The translations under genes were made by a program, and so were the position numbers. Of a stretch of DNA of 64,000 bases, positions 52,952-62,138 are shown piece after piece. The notes below the pieces were generated by a model that saw only the letters and a list, made by a program, of their open reading frames with translations, was not told the origin of the DNA and made no database searches. Position 1 is the stretch's first letter. The number at the start of each line of letters is the position of its first letter. Source of the stretch: Paenibacillus sp. Root444D2 (GTDB taxonomy: Bacteria > Bacillota > Bacilli > Paenibacillales > NBRC-103111); assembly GCF_001426375.1 (NCBI RefSeq), contig NZ_LMEO01000023.1, positions 169,592-233,591 of the forward strand, read 5' to 3'.

Positions 52952-53974
52952 TTAAAGATGTTTCAATAAATCCATCCTATACTGCCTTGGTGTTACCCCT
53001 GTCCACTTCTTAAAAGCACTTTGAAAGGCACTTGGCTCTGAGAAGTGAAGAAGGTAAGCGACCTCTCCTATTTTATATTCCGGTTTAGCCAAATAACCAA
53101 CAGCAAGCTCTCTCCGAGCTCGATTCATGATGTCTTGATAGGTAGTGTTTTCCAGCTTTAACCTTGCCTGAATACTTCTAACACTCATTTTGAAAGCCAT
53201 CGACGTCTCTTTTAAGCTCGGAAAAGGCATCGGCATGTCCTTCATGATCCAATTGTATAATTGGTCGGAAAATGTTCGACCTTGCATGAGTCTGTGTCTG
53301 GTTTCCTCCGCGATAGCCTCGAAGGTCCCCAATAGCTTGGAGTCCGCTAGTAAAATGGGGTATTCCAGAATGTCCTTGCTTATACGAATTGCATTCGAAT
53401 CCTCACCAAACTGCGGCTTTATTCCCAGTACGGATGTATAGGCGTCAATTTCTGTGGAGAGAGCATGAGTGAAATGCACCTCTTTTAAAGTAATATTTCT
53501 GCAGCTTAGCCTTATCATCAAATGGTACAAAGAACTAGCCATATCCTCTATGCAGTGTCGGGCTGGTTGCTTGTGAGGACGATTGTAGGACAACCCGATG
53601 ATAACGTCATTCTCTTCTATGTGCCAAATGATATTGTATCCATCACATACGATCATATTATATTTTTGAAAAGCAGCTAAGCCTTGACCGATAGTTTTTG
53701 AGTGGAGCATCACATATCCTAGAATCCCCAAATCAGAAACCTCTATGTTCTGTCCTTGATGTAATCCGAACATGTCATCCGATGTGATCGCAGCGGCTAA
53801 TTCCGTCAAACGTTCGAAATCCTCCTCCGACAACCGAACCTCAGGGTCATGAAGAATGGACTCATCTATATTTGCTCTTTTGAAAAAATCGTCTTTGTTA
53901 TGTCCCTTGAACACAATCGCTTTGATAATCGGATAAACAAGGGATACAGATAATCCAGTGTAGCTTGATAACAA
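52952..53974 (-). CDS. AraC-family regulator with Arabinose_bd-like (OruR/ToxT-type) N-domain
   Basis: About 340 residues when started at a TTG at 53974, nine bases after GGGAGG; an ATG at 54028 adds 18 residues without a clear ribosome site. N-terminal part (FFKRANIDESILHDPEVRLSEEDFERLTELAAAITSDDMFGLHQGQ, LGILGYVMLHSKTIGQGLAAF) matches the Arabinose_bd-family regulators. C-terminal AraC helix-turn-helix (KMSVRSIQARLKLENTTYQDIMNRARRELAVGYL, VAYLLHFSEPSAFQSAFKKWTGVTPRQYR). It is divergent from the quinone-reductase gene, its likely target. Confidence 0.88.
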   Translation of the reverse strand: MLSSYTGLSVSLVYPIIKAIVFKGHNKDDFFKRANIDESILHDPEVRLSEEDFERLTELAAAITSDDMFGLHQGQNIEVSDLGILGYVMLHSKTIGQGLAAFQKYNMIVCDGYNIIWHIEENDVIIGLSYNRPHKQPARHCIEDMASSLYHLMIRLSCRNITLKEVHFTHALSTEIDAYTSVLGIKPQFGEDSNAIRISKDILEYPILLADSKLLGTFEAIAEETRHRLMQGRTFSDQLYNWIMKDMPMPFPSLKETSMAFKMSVRSIQARLKLENTTYQDIMNRARRELAVGYLAKPEYKIGEVAYLLHFSEPSAFQSAFKKWTGVTPRQYRMDLLKHL

Positions 53975-54119
53975 CGCCCGAGGCCTCCCTTTTGCACATA
54001 AGAATAAGATTTTGGCATGTTTGATCATACTTTTCTAGATCCAAATGGCTTATTCTTACTTTATCTTAACACGCACAGTGATGAAAGATGAATAAAAAGA
54101 GTCACGAGGAGGCAGGAAT

Positions 54120-54701
54120 ATGCAACCAAACATAGCCATTATTAACGGACATCCCTTTGCCAAGAGCTATTGCACAGCGTTATCGGAGGCCTACAAGAAA
54201 GGTGCAATCGCTAGCGGCTCGGAGGTACGCAGCATTCATATAGGCTCTTTGTCTTTTGAACCGAATTTGAAATACGGTTACCATCAACGGCTGGAGCTAG
54301 AAGAGGATTTGCTTGCGGCTCAAGAGACGATCCGTTGGGCGGATCATCTGGTGTTCGTATATCCGATATGGTGGGGGACGGTCCCGGCGATCCTAAAGGG
54401 GTTCATCGATCGTGTATTTCTACCAGGCTTCGCCTATCGGAATCGCCCCAATTCCATGTTCTGGGACAAATTATTGAGTAGGAAGTCTGCTCGTCTCATA
54501 GTAACCATGGACACACCTTCCTGGTACTATCGATGGGTGTACAAACAAGCAGGGCATCATGTCATGAAACGTGGGACCTTGCAATTCAGTGGAGTCAATC
54601 CCGTCAAGATTACAGAAATAACTCCCGTTAAGTCTTCAACGGATAAACAGCGTGAAAAGTGGCTGGCAGATGTTGAAAAGTTAGGTTTGAAGCGTTCATA
54701 G
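54120..54701 (+). CDS. NAD(P)H:quinone oxidoreductase / flavodoxin-fold protein
   Basis: 193 residues of the NQO1/KefF-like flavodoxin-fold family: INGHPFAKSYCTALSEAYKKGA (FMN/FAD phosphate loop), LVFVYPIWWGTVPAILKGFIDRVFLPGFAY, then VTMDTPSWYYRW. Such enzymes reduce quinones by two electrons, protecting against redox cycling. AGGAGGCAGG lies before the ATG. It is divergent from the AraC-type gene; together with the MFS pump this looks like a response to toxic aromatic compounds (inference). Confidence 0.9.
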   Translation: MQPNIAIINGHPFAKSYCTALSEAYKKGAIASGSEVRSIHIGSLSFEPNLKYGYHQRLELEEDLLAAQETIRWADHLVFVYPIWWGTVPAILKGFIDRVFLPGFAYRNRPNSMFWDKLLSRKSARLIVTMDTPSWYYRWVYKQAGHHVMKRGTLQFSGVNPVKITEITPVKSSTDKQREKWLADVEKLGLKRS

Positions 54702-54724
54702 AAATAGAAGAAGACTGAAAAAAT

Positions 54725-54746
54725 GCAGCTTGGAAGCTGTGTTTTT
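54725..54746 (+). terminator. Terminator after the quinone reductase gene
   Basis: CAGCTT-gg-AAGCTG then TGTTTTT; the short loop makes it only moderate. Confidence 0.5.
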
Positions 54747-54767
54747 CTGTCTTTTCTGCCCTTATGT

Positions 54768-55844
54768 TCACGAATCAATCGTATTAAATTTCAAATTCCC
54801 ACTATTTCTAATATTCACTTTCACATTTAATGTCACTTTCAGCTGTGGATACCAGGTTTTTCTCCATTCCTTTAATTGAACATGGGAAAGATCATTACGG
54901 AAATATTGTCCGTAACCAAACAAATCCGATTGATTTTCCTGCAGTTTTGAAATCATAGCTTTAGCCCGCTTACTCAACAAGTTTTGGAGCTCATCCTTAA
55001 TCTGTTCTTTACTGGGGTTGCCCTTCGTCTCCAGAAGCATGCCAACGACCTTCATATCCGTTTCCACTTGCGGTGTATGGCCATCCCAATGATGACGGTG
55101 CTTATAATCCACGTCGACTAGGAGAACGCTGGCATGCTCCATTACTTCTACATTAGCCCCCTGAAAATCACCTTTCATAATGTTGTATATGAGCGTATCA
55201 TCTGAAGAAATCGTTCCAACCATAACTCCCCGACTCATGATGGCGGAACCATCTAACTTAAACATTGTACGCTCTCCAGGTTTAATGATAGGAAGCGCAT
55301 AATCTTCCGTATGTGAAAAGCCCCCTCGAAAAGCTTCCCATAAATACACAATAGAAGTATTGGGGGTCCAGCCAGCCAGCTTGTTGAAAAAATCATAGCT
55401 TGCAGTGCCTCCCTCCGCTCCGCCTTGCTCTTTTCTGTTTAACATTTCAATTAAATCACCTCTATACACAGAAACCAGCGCTTTAGGTGCAATGTCATGA
55501 GACCTAATGGCATATTCAAGCACTTCTTTTATACCAAGCTTAGCGGTTCTTTCATCAATCATCAGAAGTTTGAGATGCAGTAAATCAATACTGCTTTCTA
55601 CATTACCACGCATCCGATCCAAGGCTTCACTGATCGTTGAGGCTTCCCCAGTTATGATTCGTGGCGTCATATTAGTTGAATCAAGTTGAGGCACTCGAAG
55701 CCCAACTCTATACGTTTTTGCATCTGTTTGACTTATAGCCATCGCTACAGGCAGTATCCTTTTATTGATATCCTTATTGTCCCAACAGCCCGATAACAGG
55801 AATATAGTTAGGAGTACTAAGACTGAACGAAATATGTATGTCAT
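54768..55844 (-). CDS. Ger(x)C-family spore germination lipoprotein
   Basis: 358 residues, lipobox LSGC (Cys20) followed by WDNKDINKR, the classic start of GerAC/GerBC/GerKC proteins. The body contains domains 1-3 of that family (LPVAMAISQTDAKTYRVGLRVPQL, LLHLKLLMIDERTAKLGIKEVLEYAIRSHDI, and a C-terminal amphipathic region ending DSGNLKF-type). It is lipid-anchored at the spore inner membrane and needed for the receptor to act. Third gene of the ger operon; its ATG overlaps the gerB-type stop by four bases. Confidence 0.93.
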   Translation of the reverse strand: MTYIFRSVLVLLTIFLLSGCWDNKDINKRILPVAMAISQTDAKTYRVGLRVPQLDSTNMTPRIITGEASTISEALDRMRGNVESSIDLLHLKLLMIDERTAKLGIKEVLEYAIRSHDIAPKALVSVYRGDLIEMLNRKEQGGAEGGTASYDFFNKLAGWTPNTSIVYLWEAFRGGFSHTEDYALPIIKPGERTMFKLDGSAIMSRGVMVGTISSDDTLIYNIMKGDFQGANVEVMEHASVLLVDVDYKHRHHWDGHTPQVETDMKVVGMLLETKGNPSKEQIKDELQNLLSKRAKAMISKLQENQSDLFGYGQYFRNDLSHVQLKEWRKTWYPQLKVTLNVKVNIRNSGNLKFNTIDS

Positions 55845-56920
55845 CCTTGGTTAATTCGCCTCCTTTGCAGTGCGCCAATAATCCCAATTACGATTGGAAA
55901 GACAAAGATACTATAAGCTCGGAGCCCAGTATCCAGCCCAATTAGGTGTTCTGTTTCAGACCAACCTGGAACCAGTGAACTAAGAAAGTAGGCAATGATT
56001 GAAATAATTACACTTAACCACTTATTGGATAAGGGAACTACAATGCCCCGAAACATCTCAGCTATAAGCCAAATTAAAACCGCACTATAGAGAACTAAAA
56101 AAGCAATCATAGAAGTTGTGTAAAACAGCGTCATTCTCTCGAATATGGACCAGCTCATATCGATCGTATCCATCCCCGTGTGAAGAGGGAATTGGAGTTG
56201 AATGACAGTCTCTTGTCCGAAAATGAGAAGGGGGATATAAACGGCTGCCAAATAAAAAGGAAACAAGCCTGCAATCAAAAGAATGAATACATTGCGGCTG
56301 CCCACGACATTTCGAAAAAAAGGGTGAATCATACCCAAAAATAAAAACCCTGAAAAAGCGAAAAAACTCGAATAATAAGCAGGATGCTTCAAAAAATCAA
56401 AGTTAGTGTTCCAAATTGGGGATGCATTACGGATATCGAAATTTGTCACGGAGCTGCTGAGTGCTGCAAAAATCCATGGTATGAACAAAACCGAGATAAT
56501 GACACTCGTTCTTAGTACAGTTTTGATACCACACCAGGCTGCAAACAAGCCCAAGAAGATAAAACAGAGTAAAGCCCAGATCGGCGTTTTTGGTAAAAAG
56601 ACGATGGCCATCATTTCCGAATATACCCTAGAAATTAATACTAGAGTTGCAAGAAAATATAACATGATTGGGATTAGGATGATTCTTGACAGCCAGGGGC
56701 CCAATACTTGTTTACAAATCTGAACGATCGTCATGTTAGGGAAAGTTGAAAGGCCCCTTAGATAGATCCACATCATAGCTACTTCAAATAGGCAGCCTAA
56801 CAGTATAGCTTCCCAATGACCTTTGCTTGTCGATTCAAATATTTTCTCAGGATATACGAAAAATATCAGCCCGAAGTGTACAGTGATGAATGTCAGATAG
56901 ACGGATATTTTATTAACCAT
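55841..56920 (-). CDS. GerB-family germination receptor subunit (amino-acid-permease-like)
   Basis: 359 residues with about ten membrane segments (VYLTFITVHFGLIFFVYPEKIF, VCKQVLGPWLSRIILIPIMLYFLATLVLI, WALLCFIFLGLFAAWCGIKTVLRTS and others). It belongs to the APC-superfamily spore germination permeases, the subunit that recognises the germinant. The start overlaps the end of the gerA-type gene by eight bases and its stop overlaps the gerC-type start: tight translational coupling. The germinant cannot be inferred from the sequence. Confidence 0.93.
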   Translation of the reverse strand: MVNKISVYLTFITVHFGLIFFVYPEKIFESTSKGHWEAILLGCLFEVAMMWIYLRGLSTFPNMTIVQICKQVLGPWLSRIILIPIMLYFLATLVLISRVYSEMMAIVFLPKTPIWALLCFIFLGLFAAWCGIKTVLRTSVIISVLFIPWIFAALSSSVTNFDIRNASPIWNTNFDFLKHPAYYSSFFAFSGFLFLGMIHPFFRNVVGSRNVFILLIAGLFPFYLAAVYIPLLIFGQETVIQLQFPLHTGMDTIDMSWSIFERMTLFYTTSMIAFLVLYSAVLIWLIAEMFRGIVVPLSNKWLSVIISIIAYFLSSLVPGWSETEHLIGLDTGLRAYSIFVFPIVIGIIGALQRRRINQG

Positions 56921-58250
56921 CCTGGGGACCTTCCTTTACATTTACATTGATATAGGCGACTTCAAATGTCGTGATAGAGGCCATATAGATGGATAGCCAA
57001 ATGATTCCGCCAATCGTACCGAGAACACCAAAAATGGCGCTAAATACGATCAAAACATATTTTGATATTCGAATAAACAAGGCATTTTGTACCCCGTTCA
57101 ATGTAAAATTCGCTAAAGCGGAAGCTGCCAAAACAATAATGAATAGATTACTTACCAATTTTGCGCTGACAACGGCTTGCCCGAGAATAATTCCACCTAC
57201 TGTTGTTATCGAGGGACCTATACTTTTGGGAAGGCGAATACTCGCTTCAATGAGCATCTCTAGAACAATTAACATAAAAATGACTTCCAAAAAGGCCGGA
57301 TAGGGTACCCCTTCACGGCTCTGGGCAACTGACAAGGCTAGCTGGATTCTCAATACTTCTGGATTCACAGAGACCAAGGATACATATAGAGCAGGTAAGA
57401 CTAAAGCGATAAACATGCCGATAAACCGAAGCATCCGAATGGTAATCATTGTAATCTTAGGGAAGTTACGATCGGAGTTCAAGCACCAGAGATCTGTAAT
57501 AATAACTGGCATAACAAAAGCGTACGGAAGTCCTTCGATAAACAGGATAACACGGCCATTTTTCAAATGGTCCGCTGCTTCTGCCGGCCGCTCAGAAGTT
57601 AGACAAGGGGAAATAAGGCTGAAATTCCCTTCTCCCAAAACCTTGATGATTTCTTGCAAATGTTTAAATTCCTTTGCTTTATTTGCCTCTAGCTTCTTCA
57701 TTAAGGATGAAAGCAGCTTACGATTAACAGAGTCGGATAAATAAGTTAAGGTGGTTCTTTTTGGTTGTTTTGTCCCCATCATCATGGTATTCATGGTTAG
57801 TTTAGGGGATCTTAGCTCATCGCGGATCAGCGCCATATTCGTGTCCAAATCCTCATTAAATGCTCCGAAGGAAGACTCAATCACATTTTCATTTTGTGGA
57901 ACATTTAGCGTTCTCCTAATCGTTGACGGAACGGGCTCGATAACAAAATTTCTTATAGGGTTATCGAGTAAATAAATAACTAAATTACCTTCCAATAAGC
58001 TGCTCAACTGCAGGTCGTAAGAAGCGTTTAATTGGCCATTCAATAGGCTTATTTGCTGAAGCCAATCACTGATTGGACTGGACTCCATCCAAGATAATAA
58101 TTGATTCGTTTGTGCAAGGTTAACAAAGGGGCGAAAATAACAAAATACAACTTCATGACCCAAAAGTTGTTTTCGTTCCATCACAAAATCACTATTTGAT
58201 TCAAATTGAAGTTTAAGTCTGGCCATATCATTTGTTTCTGTCTGATTCAT
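56913..58250 (-). CDS. GerA-family germination receptor subunit
   Basis: 445 residues from the ATG at 58250, six bases after AGGTGA; a TTG 108 bases earlier is in frame but has no ribosome site. Soluble N-terminal part to about 235, with VLGEGNFSL and ILFIEGLPYAFVMPVIIT near the membrane, then five or six membrane segments (IRMLRFIGMFIALVLPALYVSLVSVNPE and onward). First gene of the ger operon, expected in the forespore under sigma-G; I could not fix that promoter. Confidence 0.93.
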   Translation of the reverse strand: MNQTETNDMARLKLQFESNSDFVMERKQLLGHEVVFCYFRPFVNLAQTNQLLSWMESSPISDWLQQISLLNGQLNASYDLQLSSLLEGNLVIYLLDNPIRNFVIEPVPSTIRRTLNVPQNENVIESSFGAFNEDLDTNMALIRDELRSPKLTMNTMMMGTKQPKRTTLTYLSDSVNRKLLSSLMKKLEANKAKEFKHLQEIIKVLGEGNFSLISPCLTSERPAEAADHLKNGRVILFIEGLPYAFVMPVIITDLWCLNSDRNFPKITMITIRMLRFIGMFIALVLPALYVSLVSVNPEVLRIQLALSVAQSREGVPYPAFLEVIFMLIVLEMLIEASIRLPKSIGPSITTVGGIILGQAVVSAKLVSNLFIIVLAASALANFTLNGVQNALFIRISKYVLIVFSAIFGVLGTIGGIIWLSIYMASITTFEVAYINVNVKEGPQDG

Positions 58251-58418
58251 GTTATTCACCTGAAAGTAGGTTTCCTTGGGAGAAGGAAATTTATTCCTTG
58301 TAATAAGAAAGTGAGAAGGGCTGCCGTTGTAGCTCCGATTTACATTGAATTTTTCCAAATTATGGATTATACTCGGATGAGTTAGTATCAGGTACTAATT
58401 TTGGGGGAAGGTATTTGA

Positions 58419-58875
58419 TTGAAGTACTTTATAATAACAGGGACATCAAGAGGTTTAGGTGAAGCACTTGCTCGTAGGCTTATATCCTCTGAACATCATC
58501 TGCTTTGTATTTCCAGGAATAGGAACGAGGGCTTAGTTGTTGAGAGTGAGCTGCAGTTGTAACCCCAATATCCAGTATTGAGCATGGAAGTACCGAAGAG
58601 TTGACTACGAGTGTCCACGTAAATTTGCTGGCTCCAATCCTTTTAACTTCCATGTTCATTTGGTTTTCCCAACACCTTCAGATTCCAAAACGTGTATTAA
58701 ATGTTTCCTCTATGTCCTCGAAAAATCATCTTTCTGGTATGAGTGTTTATTCAGCAGCCAAAGCTGGCCTAGATGTATTCTCAAAATATGTTGGGAATGA
58801 GAGGAGAGGGCACCTTTGCTAAGTGACCAATTTGCCCAAGGCATTGTCGTTGAAGAGCTTTGAAAATCAAAAACG
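58419..58875 (+). pseudogene. Decayed SDR gene (benzil/sepiapterin reductase-like)
   Basis: TTG at 58419 after GGGGGAAGG opens MKYFIITGTSRGLGEALARRL, a complete SDR nucleotide-binding motif, but stops at 58562 after 47 codons. In another frame from 58562 the middle of the same protein appears (HVNLLAPILLTSMF, KRVLNVSSMSSKNHLSG, MSVYSAAKAGLDVFSKYVG: the Ser and Tyr-x3-Lys active site), then this frame too ends (58822). The missing piece between them and the third frame at the end show deletions and frameshifts. It is divergent from the ger operon. Confidence 0.85.
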
Positions 58876-58884
58876 AAAGAAGAT

Positions 58885-59325
58885 GTGAATTTGGAAGTTA
58901 CCTCACACCGTAAGAAGCTTTTGGCTGTTTATGCTGTCGTTATCATCATTATTTGCTTTCTTGCCGTCCCAGTTGATGATTACCTATTATCGAATAGTCC
59001 GTTTCCTTTTCCAGAAAAACAAGGTTATCAATCGATCTGGGTATCCAGGTTGGATGTTTCCTTTCAACCAACAAAGGGTGTGTATTCGAGTATAAGTTAT
59101 AATGTGAAAATAAATGCGGTAAAGGCGTGGCTTCAGATCTTTGGCATAACTGTTTTATTTAGCGTTGCTTATGTGTTCTTGGTTCAGACAAAAAGGATGA
59201 TTCAAATAAAATGGAGAATTAGAGAGGCAAGTTGTACTGCGTACAACAATTTCCTTGATTTCTGCATGGAAAGCTCAGAATGTTGTATATTCTGCAACAA
59301 TTTATCCTTTTTATGGGCTATATAG
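58885..59325 (+). CDS. Small membrane protein whose C-terminus is family A repeat sequence
   Basis: 146 residues from GTG 58885 (TTG 58891 also possible; site GAAAGAAG). It has two membrane segments (LLAVYAVVIIIICFLAVPVD at about 13-32 and AWLQIFGITVLFSVAYVFLV at about 82-101) with an extracellular loop between (FPFPEKQGYQSIWVSRLDVS). From residue about 112 the frame enters the palindrome array and reads ASCTAYNNFLDFCMESSECC then IFCNNLSFLWAI, which is repeat-derived. The native end was probably replaced when the array arose. Function unknown. Confidence 0.6.
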   Translation: MNLEVTSHRKKLLAVYAVVIIIICFLAVPVDDYLLSNSPFPFPEKQGYQSIWVSRLDVSFQPTKGVYSSISYNVKINAVKAWLQIFGITVLFSVAYVFLVQTKRMIQIKWRIREASCTAYNNFLDFCMESSECCIFCNNLSFLWAI

Positions 59326-59411
59326 CTAATTTAGGCTAAAAGTGTTGTATTTTTTGCAACAATCGCGTGGATAACGCGGATTAGCTTGCTTATTGTTGCA
59401 CAAAGTACAAC
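59231..59411. repeat. Family A palindrome array (four palindromes)
   Basis: Centres 59239 (GTTGTAC-TGC-GTACAAC), 59290, 59352 and 59403; spacings 51, 62 and 51. It overlaps the end of the small membrane protein gene. From 59412 to about 59730 I see only AT-rich DNA without a supported feature. Confidence 0.92.
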
Positions 59412-59754
59412 TTTACACGGATACCAATGACGGTGTAAGCCGTCTATTTTGCTGTCCATTTGAGAATGGCTAGCTTTTTCTCAGCTTGTGGGTTCAACAC
59501 AGATCCTCGTTTGCATAGGAGTTATCATTAAAATCCAATATTTTCCTTTATTTTGCTTCATTAATTACTCAACTCATTAAGAAATGCTTAAAAAACCACG
59601 ATGTAATAAGAGAATGGAAGTAAATCAATGAATCGTATGATTGTAAGCGTATTATTGAGTGAATGAAGTGGTTGGAGTTATCTTTTTAAGTTTTTTCAAT
59701 CCTTTACTAAGCTGCTAGAAGAGAGTAGTATTCAACTCGTACGTTACAGTTGAA

Positions 59755-59890
59755 TATTTCGCTTAATTTTCTTATTAGAAAAGCGGGGGAACCACAAGTT
59801 TCATGGGGTGAGTAAAGGTGCTTAAGTATGGTACCATTTAGGGCAGATTCTCGCGGCCCGAACCCGACAGCTAACCTCGTAAGCGACCGT
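59755..59890 (+). promoter_or_regulatory. Cyclic di-AMP riboswitch (ydaO-yuaA type)
   Basis: Conserved elements are in order: TTCGCTTAATTTT, AAAAGCGGGGGAACCA, GGGGTGAGTAAAGG, GGGCAGATTCTCGCGG, CCCGAACCCGACAGCTAACC and TCGTAAGCG. The 5' and 3' CGC/GCG segments close the structure. A terminator follows at 59912. By family knowledge, c-di-AMP binding promotes termination and lowers potassium transporter expression. Confidence 0.93.
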
Positions 59891-59911
59891 GGGAAGGAGA
59901 ACATGTGTATA

Positions 59912-59939
59912 AACACAAGGTCTATCCTTGTGTTTTTTT
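59912..59939 (+). terminator. Expression-platform terminator of the c-di-AMP riboswitch
   Basis: ACACAAGG-tctat-CCTTGTGT followed by T7. Confidence 0.85.
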
Positions 59940-59997
59940 GCGTCCTAAAACGCAGTTTGATGTCAGATATTAGGTTTAATTGGGGGAACTAGCACGA

Positions 59998-61833
59998 ATG
60001 ACAAGCGATTCATTGAAAAAAATTATGTTTGGCAAACCGCTTAAATCCAGCGAAATGGAATCCGAAAAAATGCAGGTTTGGAAAGCATTGCCGATCCTAT
60101 CCTCGGATGCCTTATCGTCAGTTGCCTACGGGACTGAGCAGATTCTGTTAGAACTCGCGACTGTTGGTATTGCCGCTTTTGCGTTCTCATTGCCCATTGC
60201 GATATCCATTATTGCTCTGATTATGCTGCTAGTTTTTAGCTATAGACAAGTGATAGAGGCCTACCCGCAAGGTGGCGGAGCGTATATGGTTTCCAAAGAA
60301 AACCTAGGTATGGTTTGGGGGAGGCTGACTGGGGTTTCGCTGCTTATTGACTATACACTTACCGTTGCCGTTTCGATCTCAGCCGGTGTGCAGGCGATTA
60401 CGTCAGCTTTTCCATCGGCGGTGCCGTACATTGTTCCGATTACTTTAGTTCTCGTGTGGATCATGGTTTGGCTTAATTTGCGAGGAACTTCGGAATCAGG
60501 TACGATTTTCGCTATTCCAACGTACTTTTTTATTCTATGTATTTTAGTGCTAGTGGGCAAAGGCATATACGATATGCTGACGGGATCCATGAATACGCAT
60601 CCCATAGCGTTTGCTCCGAGCTCAATGACGAGTTCATTAACGTTATTCGTTCTTTTAAAAGCATTTTCCTCCGGGTGTTCAGCCGTGACGGGAATCGAGG
60701 CCATCTCCGATGCCGTGCCGCATTTCCGCTCACCATCCGTGAAAAACGCGAAGCGCACGTTAGTATCCTTAGGGACACTTTTGGCTATCGTGTTTGGCGG
60801 CGTAACGGTGTTAGCTCTGGGTTATGGTATTGTACCTGATCCTAATGGCCATACATCTGTATTATCGATGGTGACAGAGCAGGCTTTTGGTCGTGGGGCG
60901 ATGTACTACGCAACTCAAATTGGTACCATGCTCATTCTGGTTTTGGCTGCTAATACTAGCTTCAACGGCTTTCCAATCTTAGCATCCATCATGGCACAGG
61001 ATAAAAACTTCCCGCGCATGTTCTCCTTCCGGGGAGACCGACTTTCGTTTCACTATGGTATTATCACACTTGGTGTGCTTGCCAGTATTCTTCTGATTGG
61101 TTTCAAAGGTAAGACCGATGCACTCATTCCTCTATATGCGATTGGCGTGTTTTTATCATTTACACTTGCGCAAGGCGGCTTGGTTCGTAAATGGTTGAGA
61201 GAGCGAGTGAAAGGTTGGATCGGAAAGCTGCTCATCAATGGTTTAGGCGGGATCGTTTCTCTTGCTGTTTTACTCATATTTTCCATCACTAAATTTACCG
61301 AAGGTGCGTGGATTGTTATTATTATAACCCCGCTGCTGCTTTGGTTAATTACGAAAATTAGTCATCACTACGATGATGTAGCGAAGCAATTGCGTATTGA
61401 TATAACGATTGAGCGGGTTTGCACGAAGGAGCCTTTGATTATTGTGCCTGTGGCGGGCATTCATCGGGTTGTGGCACAGTCCTTGAACTATGCGAAATCG
61501 TTGTCTCCAAACGTGATTGCCTTCTATGTTTCGTTCTCCGATGAAGATGAAGAATTGATGCAGGAGAAGTGGGATAAGTGGGATCCGGGCGTTCGATTGG
61601 TTGTTTTTAAATCTCGTTATCGGACGATACTGAAGCCGCTGGCTGAATTTATTGAGAGAATTGACACGCATGTTTCGGAAAAACAAAACATTATGGTTAT
61701 TTTACCGCAATTTATGCCGAAAAAATGGTGGCATCGACTGCTTCATAACCAGTCTGCTGCACGCATTCGTTCGAAGCTGCAAGCTGATAAAGATATCGTC
61801 GTGGCGACGGTACCGTATCATTTGCACGAGTAG
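59998..61833 (+). CDS. kimA: KimA-type potassium transporter (APC family)
   Basis: 611 residues from the ATG at 59998, after TTGGGGGAA. The N-terminus KIMFGKPLKSSEMESEKMQVWKALPILSSDALSSVAYGTEQILLEL is characteristic of KimA/YdaO, and 12 membrane segments are followed by a cytoplasmic USP-like domain of about 140 residues (KEPLIIVPVAGIHRVVAQSLNYAKSL). B. subtilis KimA (607 residues) is a high-affinity K+/H+ symporter. The ydaO riboswitch upstream fits exactly. Confidence 0.95.
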   Translation: MTSDSLKKIMFGKPLKSSEMESEKMQVWKALPILSSDALSSVAYGTEQILLELATVGIAAFAFSLPIAISIIALIMLLVFSYRQVIEAYPQGGGAYMVSKENLGMVWGRLTGVSLLIDYTLTVAVSISAGVQAITSAFPSAVPYIVPITLVLVWIMVWLNLRGTSESGTIFAIPTYFFILCILVLVGKGIYDMLTGSMNTHPIAFAPSSMTSSLTLFVLLKAFSSGCSAVTGIEAISDAVPHFRSPSVKNAKRTLVSLGTLLAIVFGGVTVLALGYGIVPDPNGHTSVLSMVTEQAFGRGAMYYATQIGTMLILVLAANTSFNGFPILASIMAQDKNFPRMFSFRGDRLSFHYGIITLGVLASILLIGFKGKTDALIPLYAIGVFLSFTLAQGGLVRKWLRERVKGWIGKLLINGLGGIVSLAVLLIFSITKFTEGAWIVIIITPLLLWLITKISHHYDDVAKQLRIDITIERVCTKEPLIIVPVAGIHRVVAQSLNYAKSLSPNVIAFYVSFSDEDEELMQEKWDKWDPGVRLVVFKSRYRTILKPLAEFIERIDTHVSEKQNIMVILPQFMPKKWWHRLLHNQSAARIRSKLQADKDIVVATVPYHLHE

Positions 61834-61877
61834 AAGTGTACAATAATAGGGAGAAACTGAACTGAGGTGAACCCGTT

Positions 61878-62138
61878 ATGGCTAAGAAAAAATGGTCGTC
61901 TACTCCTGCTGTTACCAGCGTGCAAGATAAACCTGCAACACTTAAGGATTTACTGCGCCCGGAAATACTTGAGGGACTCAAAGCGCAGGCTGATGCCATG
62001 AAAGCAGAGGAACAAGCGAAGAAAGATGCTGAGAGAGCGAAGGCGGAAGCTGCTCGCAAAGCAGAAGAAAAACGGCTTGAGAATGATTTTGGACATCTGC
62101 TGAGTAAGAGCAGTCTGGATTGGCGTAAACACAAATGA
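61878..62138 (+). CDS. YqkE-like small protein
   Basis: 86 residues, highly charged. A short N-terminal part (MAKKKWSSTPAVTSVQDKPATLKDLL) leads to a coiled-coil Ala/Lys/Glu region (KAEEQAKKDAERAKAEAARKAEEKRLENDF) and a conserved tail (LLSKSSLDWRKHK), as in Bacillus YqkE. Function unknown. GAGGTGA lies before the ATG. Its stop overlaps the start of the next gene by four bases. Confidence 0.8.
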   Translation: MAKKKWSSTPAVTSVQDKPATLKDLLRPEILEGLKAQADAMKAEEQAKKDAERAKAEAARKAEEKRLENDFGHLLSKSSLDWRKHK

